This document shows positions 53,870 to 62,322 of a DNA stretch of 64,000 nucleotides, one piece after another. The notes under the pieces are model-generated. The model was not told the DNA's origin. It saw only the letters and a list, made by a program, of their open reading frames with translations, and ran no database searches. The DNA is taken from assembly GCA_016342745.1 (NCBI GenBank), contig JAEINT010000017.1, positions 83,544-147,543 of the forward strand, given 5' to 3'. The DNA is from Labilibaculum sp. (GTDB lineage: Bacteria; Bacteroidota; Bacteroidia; Bacteroidales; Marinifilaceae). Within the stretch, counting starts at the first letter, position 1. Each line of letters opens with the position of its first letter. Made by a program: the position numbers and the translations under genes.

Positions 53870-55159
53870 TTAGTTAGCACTAATTGTCACCCTAATTAAT
53901 TCGTTTACTGCAGGGTAAGTAAAGCCATCGTTTACTTCCATTACTTTTTCTGCCTCTGTATCACCAGTATTAGGACCAGCTTGTCTTGGTGCTTGGTTGT
54001 TACCTGCTCCCGGATATTCATTTACTTCCGTTCCAGCATCCCATAATTTCAATTGAGAAGTAACATCACCAGTTACCGCTACACCATTGTTGAAAAGAGC
54101 AATCCCCATATCATCAAAAGCAACAAATAAATCGTTTGATTGAATTAACATGCTAGCCAGATTAAGGTAATCTCCTTCAGCAGCTACAAAAGTAAATTCA
54201 TATGCATCGCCGGGGAAAATTGGTGCTCCACCGCTTTGTCCTACAGGTTCTGAAAAAATTCCATGTCCAAGTACCGTAGGCAAACTAGCCACATAAGTAT
54301 CTAAATCGCCAGGGCCACCGTCTTCAGCTAATTTTTCAAGACCATTACCAGCTTGAATCATTCCATCTTGGAATAGTGGGTAACCAGCTCCACTCAAGAC
54401 AAATACTCCAGGTGCAAATGGTGAAACATAGCCACTGTTATCAGCAAGGAACATTCCTGTATCAGCATTAGCACCATCTTCCGCTAATCCTTCTAAACCA
54501 TTAGCTGCAGCCTGATCTTTTGTGAAAATTGGCATTCCTGAATTGTGAACTGCCCATACTCCTGGTGCAATAGGAGATTGAAGTGCATACATATCGGAAA
54601 CATTGTTTATTGTTACGGTAAATTCGCTACCACCATCGTGTGCTAATTCTACCTGAATCACTTCCGAATTTGCCGGGTATGTATAACCATCCGCTACATC
54701 GGCAACTAATTTCACAGTTCCATTCTCTGTGGCTCCTGTATTAGCTCCTGCTTGTCTTGGTGCCTGATCTGTACCAACACCCGGTTCTTGATTCACTTCT
54801 GTACCTGCATCCCAAAGCATAATTTCAGAAGTAACATCTCCCGTTACCGGATCTCCGTTAGCATCATATAAAGCTAATCCTGTATCCTCAAAACCGTAAA
54901 ATAAATCGTTTGATTGTACAAACATTGTAGCTAAGGAAAGGTAAGCACCTTTACCTGCATTAAAACTAAAGCTCAATGTTCCACCGGGTCCAACAGCATC
55001 TGTGGTTCCAGAATTAAAGAAACTCTTACCGGCCTGAATATTTTCTACACGAACTGTAAATTCACCCGTTGGAATTGGGTCAAAATCTTTATCATCATCT
55101 AAATCACATGCTGTGAAGAATAATGTACTTGCTGCAACTAGGCTAACTATCTTTTTCAT
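53870..55159 (-). CDS. Lipoprotein with two spondin_N domains
   Basis: 429 aa. Lipobox FFTAC (Cys18). Two copies of a spondin_N-like domain: about 30-190 and about 300-429, both with LSLATMFVQSNDLFYGF-type or LNLASMLIQSNDLFVAF-type cores, GDVTS, LWDAGTEVN and NQAPRQAG-type blocks. The middle region repeats a GVWAVHNSGMPIF / GVFVLSGAGYPLF element tied to NGLEGLAEDG and NGLEKLAEDG. An extracytoplasmic, probably surface protein; role unknown. A CRP-like site lies 63-84 bp upstream. Confidence 0.8.
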   Translation of the reverse strand: MKKIVSLVAASTLFFTACDLDDDKDFDPIPTGEFTVRVENIQAGKSFFNSGTTDAVGPGGTLSFSFNAGKGAYLSLATMFVQSNDLFYGFEDTGLALYDANGDPVTGDVTSEIMLWDAGTEVNQEPGVGTDQAPRQAGANTGATENGTVKLVADVADGYTYPANSEVIQVELAHDGGSEFTVTINNVSDMYALQSPIAPGVWAVHNSGMPIFTKDQAAANGLEGLAEDGANADTGMFLADNSGYVSPFAPGVFVLSGAGYPLFQDGMIQAGNGLEKLAEDGGPGDLDTYVASLPTVLGHGIFSEPVGQSGGAPIFPGDAYEFTFVAAEGDYLNLASMLIQSNDLFVAFDDMGIALFNNGVAVTGDVTSQLKLWDAGTEVNEYPGAGNNQAPRQAGPNTGDTEAEKVMEVNDGFTYPAVNELIRVTISAN

Positions 55160-55221
55160 ATCGCTACATTTTTATTGATTAATTACTTATACAATCAAAA
55201 GTACTTTTGTAAATAATCATA

Positions 55222-55243
55222 AAATGTAAGCCAGATCACATTT
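55222..55243. promoter_or_regulatory. CRP-like operator upstream of the spondin lipoprotein
   Basis: Inverted repeat AAATGT...ACATTT containing TGTAA-N6-TCACA, one base from the CRP consensus. Placed between the spondin gene start and the end of a Crp-family gene. Confidence 0.5.
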
Positions 55244-55263
55244 GCGAAAAAAGTCAAAAAAAA

Positions 55264-55932
55264 TTACAATTTTTCTTTTGTCAAGATTCTAATTTCTTTT
55301 CTGGAATAATCAATAATACCCTCTTCTTTTAATTCGTTAAACAAGCGAGTAACGGTTTCTCTTTTGGTACCAATCAAATCTGCAAAATCTTTTTGGGTGA
55401 AAAAATGTGGAACGATTATTTCAGAACCAATAACATTTCCACTCTCTTCGCTCATTTCTTTAATAAACTCGCATAAACGTGTTTTTACATCCTTAAAAAG
55501 CAAGCCCTCTAGCCTTCTTTCCATTTTCCTGATTCTAAGGCCTATTAACTTGTAAATAGAAAAGCCAAACTTCTCATTATTACGCATTAACTGATACATA
55601 TCTGGCAACTTCATAGGACACAAAACCGTTGGTTCCATACAAGCCATCGCATAATCGCTACGTTTGTCTTCACCTAACAAGGCCTTTTCTCCAAAAATCT
55701 CTCCCTTACCCAAAATTGCTTTTACAACCTCTTCTCCATCTCCGTTATAGGTTACAATTTTCACCTTACCCTTACTAACCATAAAGATCGATTGAGAAGC
55801 GTCCTCTGGGAAATAAATAAAATCACCTTTCTTAAAACCCTCAAAATGATCCTTTCCGTATTCTTTTAGCTTATGAGGACAAAGAACCTGATAAAGGTTT
55901 ACATCCTCGAAACACCAAATTGATTCACTCAT
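55264..55932 (-). CDS. Crp/Fnr-family regulator (CRP-type HTH)
   Basis: 222 aa. Beta-roll with KKGDFIYFPED, VSKGKVKIV, GKGEIFGEKALLGEDKRSDYA; C-terminal HTH with FADLIGTKRETVTRLFNEL, whose Arg-Glu-x-x-x-Arg pattern matches the CRP recognition helix. Few cysteines in the N-terminus, so no FNR-type cluster is expected. It may control the adjacent spondin lipoprotein through the site at 55222. Confidence 0.87.
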   Translation of the reverse strand: MSESIWCFEDVNLYQVLCPHKLKEYGKDHFEGFKKGDFIYFPEDASQSIFMVSKGKVKIVTYNGDGEEVVKAILGKGEIFGEKALLGEDKRSDYAMACMEPTVLCPMKLPDMYQLMRNNEKFGFSIYKLIGLRIRKMERRLEGLLFKDVKTRLCEFIKEMSEESGNVIGSEIIVPHFFTQKDFADLIGTKRETVTRLFNELKEEGIIDYSRKEIRILTKEKL

Positions 55933-55987
55933 TCCTTCTTTAATTTTGATAATGCATTAAATCCAAATTGACATCTAAGTTTAAAAT

Positions 55988-56020
55988 AAAAATCCCAATC
56001 TTAACAAGAAAGGGATTTTT
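55988..56020 (-). terminator. Terminator after sodN
   Basis: AAAAATCCC and GGGATTTTT arms around a 15-nt loop, 14 bp after the sodN stop. Confidence 0.8.
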
Positions 56021-56033
56021 ATTTAATTATCTA

Positions 56034-56525
56034 TTAATGATGATGGTGATGTCCTTTCTTTCCAAAATACAAATGTGAAAAATTATGAACTGCATCATTC
56101 AATTTTTTAATGTATTGCAAGTCTGTTGTTTGTTTTGTTTTCATAGCATAAACACAAATCTCATGCAAAACAGCTAGTAATTTTGTGTTCTTCTTCACCA
56201 CTTCTGGATCATCTGAAACTTTTACTCTCTGAAACATGAAATACTGCGTTGCAATTTCCTGAATCTTCTTAGCATGATCTTCCTTATTTGTAACCCAACG
56301 CACCAATTGATTATAATCTACCTGATCTGCAGCCGATAATTCTGTAATTTTCTTCATGCTCTTTTCGATTGTCGTTATGTGTTCCGACAGCAATACAACT
56401 CGTACCGAATCAGCATAAATACCACACGGTATTTCACAATGAGCGTAAGTTTTATTTGTAGTTCCAATCAAAAGCATAAATAACATTAGTATGCCTACTC
56501 CTATTTTCGATTGTAATTTTTTCAT
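56034..56525 (-). CDS. sodN: Exported nickel superoxide dismutase with natural His tail
   Basis: 163 aa. The Ni-hook motif is HCEIPCGIY at residues 29-37 (family HCxxPCxxY). It follows directly a Sec signal peptide ending TYA, so signal peptidase would free His29 as the N-terminal residue that Ni-SOD needs. The rest (about 50-155) is a four-helix bundle as in Ni-SOD. The C-terminus is GKKGHHHHH, five consecutive His codons (CAT/CAC mix), which could help nickel capture. It would remove superoxide in the periplasm. No separate sodX maturation protease gene is present. Confidence 0.9.
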   Translation of the reverse strand: MKKLQSKIGVGILMLFMLLIGTTNKTYAHCEIPCGIYADSVRVVLLSEHITTIEKSMKKITELSAADQVDYNQLVRWVTNKEDHAKKIQEIATQYFMFQRVKVSDDPEVVKKNTKLLAVLHEICVYAMKTKQTTDLQYIKKLNDAVHNFSHLYFGKKGHHHHH

Positions 56526-56703
56526 GGTAATCTTTTCATTTTAGTGAATAATAACTTTCTTATTTAAAATTAATCTAAATATTCATAATTAAAAACTTTC
56601 AACTACAATTTATCTAGCATAAAAAATAGCTACTGTCCATATGCCGACATTTTTTCTTCACGCCAATCTGTATTTTGCAAGTAATCATTAATACAGCTGT
56701 TGC

Positions 56704-57681
56704 ATGAAAACAAAAAGAGAAAATATTCTATTGCTAATCTTATTAATTTTAGGCTGTCCTAATGTTCTTTATTCACAGGCATGCTGTACTGGTGGAGCTC
56801 CTTTATCTAGTAATTTGGGAATTGCACATTATAAGGCCAATCAATTAGTTGTCGATCTATCTTACGATTATAATAAAATTGATAATTTATATGCGGGCAG
56901 CACTAAACTGAATGACAATGAGCGTGAAAGAATTACACAAAGCACCATATTACGTCTCAGTTATGCACTTAGCGATCGTTTTTCATTAACAGCTATCCTT
57001 CCCTATGTTTGGCAAAAACAAACTGTTCGATCGGTAGTTGGTTCTAACAATCAATCAGCAAATGGAATTGGTGATTTTGTTCTATTAGGTCAATACTCGC
57101 TTATTCAAAGCCACAATAATCAATTAATCATAGCGGCTGGCCCTAAACTACCAACAGGCAGTACGTCTAAACGCGGAAATGAATTTGATATTCTATTGCC
57201 ACCTGATCTGCAACCCGGAACAGGATCTTGGGATGGAATTGGTGCTGTATCCTATGTCAGATCGGGTTTTTCAAGACCAAGTCTTAGCCTTATTTCATTA
57301 GTTAGTTATCGGTATAGCTTCGAAGTTGGCAGGTACGATGGTCAACAAAAGTATCGTTTTGGCAACGAACTAGCAATAAACATTGGTGCAAGTGACAGCT
57401 TTAACTTAGGAAAACATGTTATCAAACCAAGTTTGCAGTATCGCTATCGACATACTCAAAAGGATGAAAACAATGGAAGTAAGTTCCCAAACACAGGCGG
57501 TTCCTGGATGTATTTGGTACCAGCCATAAACATTCAACTATCACCTTCTTTACAAGTTCATTCAAATCTTGAAATTCCAATTCATGCTGATGTTATTGGC
57601 ACTCAACTCATCACATCATTCAAAGGAAACATTGGTTTGAATTATACGATCAATTTTATAAAGACAAAATATTTAAAATAA
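56704..57681 (+). CDS. Outer-membrane beta-barrel, transporter-like
   Basis: 325 aa. Signal peptide ending VLYSQ, mature start ACCTGGAPLSSNLG. Alternating strands such as LRLSYALSDRFSLTAILPYVW and GIGDFVLLGQYSL match outer-membrane beta-barrels of the transporter (phenol MetA-like) group. First gene of a three-gene operon, divergent from sodN. Substrate unknown. Confidence 0.65.
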   Translation: MKTKRENILLLILLILGCPNVLYSQACCTGGAPLSSNLGIAHYKANQLVVDLSYDYNKIDNLYAGSTKLNDNERERITQSTILRLSYALSDRFSLTAILPYVWQKQTVRSVVGSNNQSANGIGDFVLLGQYSLIQSHNNQLIIAAGPKLPTGSTSKRGNEFDILLPPDLQPGTGSWDGIGAVSYVRSGFSRPSLSLISLVSYRYSFEVGRYDGQQKYRFGNELAINIGASDSFNLGKHVIKPSLQYRYRHTQKDENNGSKFPNTGGSWMYLVPAINIQLSPSLQVHSNLEIPIHADVIGTQLITSFKGNIGLNYTINFIKTKYLK

Positions 57682-57691
57682 ATCCAAGAAT

Positions 57692-58831
57692 ATGAAAACA
57701 ATACATAGCAATCTGATCTTACTACTATTCCTTTTCGCCATTTCTTGCACTAGCATAAGCGAGGATGAAATTATAACGGACACTCCTCCTCCAACAGATA
57801 CAATTCAAACTTCACCTCCCGTTCAATCAAAAGATGTTATCAACCTAATAAATGACACTTTTGCAGGCTCAAAATACATTGTGGTAGGAAGTAAATCATT
57901 AAAATTCATGCTTGCATTTAACACGTCCTTAAATGGTAATAATCTAACTTTTGAAGCATTACAAAACAGATTACCTATTGTAATGCAAGACAATCTTGGT
58001 AATCAATATGATATTTTTGGTAAAATATCGAATGGACCCAATGTGGGCGAAAAATTAACTCCAATGAATGCTTTTATGGGCTATTGGTTTTCTTGGGGAA
58101 CTTTTTACCCTAGCTTAGAAATTTATGGAGATGCCAAAACTAGACCTAATTTGGGCAAATCTGTTGCTGGAAGCGATGACTGGTTAATTCCAAAGGATAA
58201 AGTTTTCAGAGGAGCTTCTCGAGATGGAATACCAGCAATAGACGACCCAAAATTTGTTACATCCAAAGGCGAAAAAAGACCGGAAGATGAATTAATGGTA
58301 GGTGTTCGCATTAACAACACCAGTAAGGCATATCCTCATGGAATATTAAATTGGCACGAAATCGTAAATGATAAAATTGATGATGTTTATTTTTCAGTCG
58401 TTTATTGTCCCTTAACTGGAACGGCGACAGTTTGGGATCGAAATATCAATGGACAAATAACAACTTTTGGGGTTTCCGGATTCCTCTATAACAGCAATGT
58501 GGTTCCTTACGATAGAAACACCAATTCCAATTGGAGTCAAATGCTACAAAAAAGTGTTCAAGGGACATTATCTGGCAATAATGCTGATAATCTTTTAGTA
58601 CTGGAAACAAGTCTATCTACCTGGAAATTAGTTGCAGGTAATTTCTCTCTATTGTCGACAAAAACAGGCTATAGTAGGGATTATGGTAGAAATCCATACG
58701 GCAATTACCCAACAAACAAGACTATTAACTTCCCGATCAATTTTGAAGATAATAGATTAAACCCTAAAGAAAGAGTACTTGGTGTTATCATCAAAGGAAA
58801 CGCCAAAGCATATCGTTTTTCATCTTTTTAA
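57692..58831 (+). CDS. DUF3179-domain lipoprotein
   Basis: 379 aa. Lipobox FAISC (Cys19). The DUF3179 core is clear: VGVRINNTSKAYPHGILNWHEIVND, SVVYCPLTGTATVWDR, GVSGFLYNSNVVPYDR and SNWSQMLQ. The conserved Cys in YCPLTG, and the His in NWHE, could form a metal or redox site. Function of the family is unknown. It starts 11 bp after the barrel gene. Confidence 0.85.
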   Translation: MKTIHSNLILLLFLFAISCTSISEDEIITDTPPPTDTIQTSPPVQSKDVINLINDTFAGSKYIVVGSKSLKFMLAFNTSLNGNNLTFEALQNRLPIVMQDNLGNQYDIFGKISNGPNVGEKLTPMNAFMGYWFSWGTFYPSLEIYGDAKTRPNLGKSVAGSDDWLIPKDKVFRGASRDGIPAIDDPKFVTSKGEKRPEDELMVGVRINNTSKAYPHGILNWHEIVNDKIDDVYFSVVYCPLTGTATVWDRNINGQITTFGVSGFLYNSNVVPYDRNTNSNWSQMLQKSVQGTLSGNNADNLLVLETSLSTWKLVAGNFSLLSTKTGYSRDYGRNPYGNYPTNKTINFPINFEDNRLNPKERVLGVIIKGNAKAYRFSSF

Positions 58832-58841
58832 ATAGAATTCG

Positions 58842-59249
58842 ATGTACAAAAGAAAAAGAAATTGGGTTCGCCTACTAACTGGAGGAGCTTTGGCAAGCGG
58901 TCTATTAACAATCATTCTTTATGGATTGGTGAATTTGCAAATGCTCTCGGAAGAGCTCGCTATTCCATGGACAATTATTAGAGATGATGTATTAATGGTG
59001 GATTGGACATGTTTGTATATAGTATTGTTTGCCACGGCCCTCCTTTTTGGACTCGGAATAACGAATATAAATGGACTTAAGGGAACCATCGGAGGATTAG
59101 CTATAAGTGCTTTACTTATTTTAACCTGTGCATTACTCGACGAAAATGTATTTGGTGTTGGATACTATATCTTAAGCCATTTACTGTGGGGATTTAGTTT
59201 TGGCTATCTATTTCATCAGAGAAACAAATTAATAATTAGGCAATTGTAA
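58842..59249 (+). CDS. Small four-TM membrane protein
   Basis: 135 aa with TM segments near 12-34, 48-72, 78-97 and 104-124, and positive ends. No family recognised. It begins 11 bp after the DUF3179 gene and ends 3 bp from the convergent response-regulator gene. Confidence 0.65.
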   Translation: MYKRKRNWVRLLTGGALASGLLTIILYGLVNLQMLSEELAIPWTIIRDDVLMVDWTCLYIVLFATALLFGLGITNINGLKGTIGGLAISALLILTCALLDENVFGVGYYILSHLLWGFSFGYLFHQRNKLIIRQL

Positions 59250-59251
59250 GA

Positions 59252-60028
59252 TTAACCAGCACCATTAAACCAATCTTTAAAACTACTCACTTTCTCTCTA
59301 CTTACAATTAATTCGCGTTCAAATATTTGTGATAAAACAACTTTTAATCTAGAATTTGAATGCAAAAGCACATCACTAATCGCATTGATATTCACAATAA
59401 AAGAACGACTTATTCGGTAGAACTGTTCTGGATTTAATAAATCTTGTAGTTCTTCCATTTTATAATCGATAATATACTGATTTCCTTCCTTCAGTAGAAT
59501 AAAAACATCTCTACCATCAGCATAAAAAATAGAAATATCCTCGGCTTTGAAAGATCTCAATTTCTCACCTATTTTAACCATGAAGCGAGATTTGTAATTT
59601 TTCTGAATCGTAGCCAAAGCATTTGTCAAATCTTCAAAATCTCTCATCTTCACAGATTCTGACAAAGATTCCTTTAGATTTTCCAACTTTTTAAGACTGG
59701 AATACAAGTGATCGAAAGTAACTGGCTTAAGCAAATAATCGATGCTGTTCAGCTTAAAAGCATTTAAGGCATATTCGTTATAAGCCGTGGTAAATATGAT
59801 TGGAGTTTGTACTTGCACTCGATTAAAGATCTCAAAGCTTAAACCATCTACTAAATGAATGTCAAGAAATATTAAGTCGACCTGATTGCTAGGATTTCCC
59901 AGCCAAATAGAAGAATCAGTTACAGAATCAAATCGATCCACAACCTTAATCTTCGGATCATATTTAAACAACAAACGCTCTAGTTTATCAGCTGCTAATG
60001 CTTCATCTTCTATAATTACTACATTCAT
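59252..60028 (-). CDS. LytTR-family response regulator
   Basis: 258 aa. Receiver domain with phospho-acceptor Asp56 in LIFLDIHL and a K in LLKPVTF; C-terminal LytTR DNA-binding domain (FMVKIGEKLRSFKAEDI, YRISRSFIVNINAI). Encoded downstream of two kinase-type membrane proteins in one operon; it should receive phosphate from the intact kinase at 61122. Confidence 0.93.
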   Translation of the reverse strand: MNVVIIEDEALAADKLERLLFKYDPKIKVVDRFDSVTDSSIWLGNPSNQVDLIFLDIHLVDGLSFEIFNRVQVQTPIIFTTAYNEYALNAFKLNSIDYLLKPVTFDHLYSSLKKLENLKESLSESVKMRDFEDLTNALATIQKNYKSRFMVKIGEKLRSFKAEDISIFYADGRDVFILLKEGNQYIIDYKMEELQDLLNPEQFYRISRSFIVNINAISDVLLHSNSRLKVVLSQIFERELIVSREKVSSFKDWFNGAG

Positions 60029-60064
60029 ATCTTAGGGGAATAGGTTATTGTTTTGTTGTATTTA

Positions 60065-61105
60065 TTAGTCTTCCAAACATACGATTGGAATTTTAATCAG
60101 GCTAAAACCCTCATTTTTTGTCCATTCAACTTTCAAATTAGAATAAAAACCAATCGCCTTTTGCAAGGTTTCCATATACAATTTTAATTTCGGCACTGGT
60201 GTTAATCTTTCAGATGAAAGGTACTGAAATACAAGATAATTATCTTCTTCTTTTATTTCTACATTTAGTGCGATATTGCTGTCAACCATTTGATGATATT
60301 CAATCATTTGTAAGGTCTGCAATAGCGTATTGGGAACCACATTAACCTCTTGTTGCGAAGATTCAACATTCCAATTTACTTTGAAATTCTGATCGTATTT
60401 AAAGTTTCTTATCTCCAGATATTGATTGATCTTGTGAACTTCTTCCTCCAATGAAATAATCTCCGAATAACGATTCCCTAATATTCGTCTGTAGAACAAA
60501 GCCAAATGATCGATAAATTTCTCTGCATGATCCACCTCTTTTTTACGGATCAAACTAATCACACTTTCCAATGATTGAAATAAGAAATCAGGATTGATTT
60601 TATTCTTGAATACCTCTAATTCAAACTCAATGTTCTTTCTGTTAATCTCCTCTTTCTTCAACAAAAGAGTCTTTTGACGATCCAAAAAACGAATACTTAA
60701 ATAAAACAGATGGTATAAAATCCCTACCAATGTAAAAACAATCAGAAATGAGATTAATTCTGCTCGAAACTCACTCATTCCCACTAAATAGATAAAATAA
60801 ACGGAGAACAAGCCAATGACAACAAGCATGGTAATTGCAAAGCCGCCAGCAAATAAAATCATAGATTTCAAATAAGGGCGATCATTAAAATAAGCAATCT
60901 TTTCTGCCTTTTTAATCCAAAAACGATATGCTTCGAATAAAGCGAAAGTCACAACTGCAAGAAATAGCAATTCTTCGGGACTGAAATTGTTACTGATTTC
61001 AGATAAACGATCAAAAATCAATAGAATCAATAAATATACAAACACAGCAACCACGGGTGGAGCAAATATTCTGTACAAAATGTGATTTAAATAGTTGGTC
61101 TTCAT
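60065..61105 (-). CDS. Degenerate LytS-type sensor (pseudokinase)
   Basis: 346 aa. Four or more TM segments (about 17-35, 45-63, 85-108, 118-140), then the kinase part. The LytS phospho-acceptor motif normally reads NPHFLFNSL; here it is NPDFLFQSL with Asp173 at the His position (GAT instead of CAT). The ENAIKHN N-box is also replaced (LQMIEYHQMV). Both losses argue against ATP-dependent autophosphorylation. It is encoded between an intact LytS kinase and the response regulator, so it may be a signal-input or allosteric partner of the kinase. Confidence 0.85.
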   Translation of the reverse strand: MKTNYLNHILYRIFAPPVVAVFVYLLILLIFDRLSEISNNFSPEELLFLAVVTFALFEAYRFWIKKAEKIAYFNDRPYLKSMILFAGGFAITMLVVIGLFSVYFIYLVGMSEFRAELISFLIVFTLVGILYHLFYLSIRFLDRQKTLLLKKEEINRKNIEFELEVFKNKINPDFLFQSLESVISLIRKKEVDHAEKFIDHLALFYRRILGNRYSEIISLEEEVHKINQYLEIRNFKYDQNFKVNWNVESSQQEVNVVPNTLLQTLQMIEYHQMVDSNIALNVEIKEEDNYLVFQYLSSERLTPVPKLKLYMETLQKAIGFYSNLKVEWTKNEGFSLIKIPIVCLED

Positions 61106-61121
61106 AATTGATTCTCTATAA

Positions 61122-62159
61122 CTATTGTAATTCTGAAATTAAGGGTAAACTAACCTTAAATTGTTCATTTTTATCCAATAAAATGCTCTCATCCGTAAAG
61201 TAAGAATAGCGCTTTTTAATGTTCTCAATACCTATTTGAAACGACTCAGGCTGCACTCTTAAAGGATTGATATTGTTTCTCACACACAAATAATTTTTCT
61301 CAAAATCGATCTCTACTGCCAAAGGCGAAGTAGGTGATATCAAATTGTGTTTAATGGCATTTTCCACCAACATCTGAACGCTTAAAGGAGGCACATAACT
61401 CTTTAAAATTGAATCTGGCAAATTGATTTTCAGCTCATAAGATTCCTGAAAACGCACTTCAAGTAAATAATTATAAGCTTGTACAAAATCCAACTCCTTT
61501 TTCAATGGAATTAAGGCCTGATCGTTCTGTCTAAAAATAAAGCGATAACTTTCGGCAAACATTCGAATAAAACGTTCCGCTTTCTCGGTATCCTTATATA
61601 GTAAAGAGGAAATGGTGTTTAAGGAATTGAATAAAAAATGTGGATCCAATTGCGACTTAAGAGCTTCAAATTGTAAATTCAGCTGATTGTTCATCACTTC
61701 GGCAGAGCGAACTTCCTCCTCCTTCATTTGATTGTAAGAATAAACTACAAAATCGAGAAGAGAATAAATAAAGACCAAAATAAACAATATCAAGATTGAT
61801 TTAAAGAACTCATCTTTATACATCAACCAAAACTGAGAATAAGTTAACTCGCTACGAAGCGAAATCAGAAACATTTCTGAGTAAATTGCTAACAATACCA
61901 ATGCTACAGCATATAACAAAACACATTGCACAAAGAACCTTAGTGCATGCTTATGACGCCAATTAAAGAACCTATTTAAGTATTGTCCGACTCCTAATGC
62001 TGCAAAACCTGCCCACAAACCAAATACAGCACTAGGCAAATAGCCCGTAAACTTGTACTCTGCTCCTGGTAATTCACTAAGGTGGCCATAAAATGCCAAT
62101 ACATAGCAAAGTACTCCAAGAATAGGACTAATAATTAAAAATCGCAGGTATTTATTCAT
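61122..62159 (-). CDS. LytS-type histidine kinase
   Basis: 345 aa. Four TM segments in residues 1-140, then LDPHFLFNSLN with His174 and VENAIKHN near 265-272: a canonical LytS/YehU-type kinase. It starts the kinase-pseudokinase-regulator operon; a TATCTTTA element lies at 62209-62202 on the minus strand. Confidence 0.92.
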   Translation of the reverse strand: MNKYLRFLIISPILGVLCYVLAFYGHLSELPGAEYKFTGYLPSAVFGLWAGFAALGVGQYLNRFFNWRHKHALRFFVQCVLLYAVALVLLAIYSEMFLISLRSELTYSQFWLMYKDEFFKSILILFILVFIYSLLDFVVYSYNQMKEEEVRSAEVMNNQLNLQFEALKSQLDPHFLFNSLNTISSLLYKDTEKAERFIRMFAESYRFIFRQNDQALIPLKKELDFVQAYNYLLEVRFQESYELKINLPDSILKSYVPPLSVQMLVENAIKHNLISPTSPLAVEIDFEKNYLCVRNNINPLRVQPESFQIGIENIKKRYSYFTDESILLDKNEQFKVSLPLISELQ

Positions 62160-62201
62160 TGGTGTGTTGTGGATTTTGATTCAGCTAATTTTAATTTGTA
62201 T

Positions 62202-62209
62202 TAAAGATA
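62202..62209 (-). promoter_or_regulatory. Probable -7 element of the LytS operon
   Basis: TATCTTTA on the minus strand, 42 bp before the kinase start; one mismatch from TAnnTTTG. Confidence 0.4.
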
Positions 62210-62322
62210 AGGCAAACAGTATTGAATTGCACTTTGAAAAGTCTCAATTTCGTTCTAATCGTTTATTCACTTGACAAACGCAATTCTCTAACTGTTTATT
62301 ATAAGCTTACAATACCTTTCAA

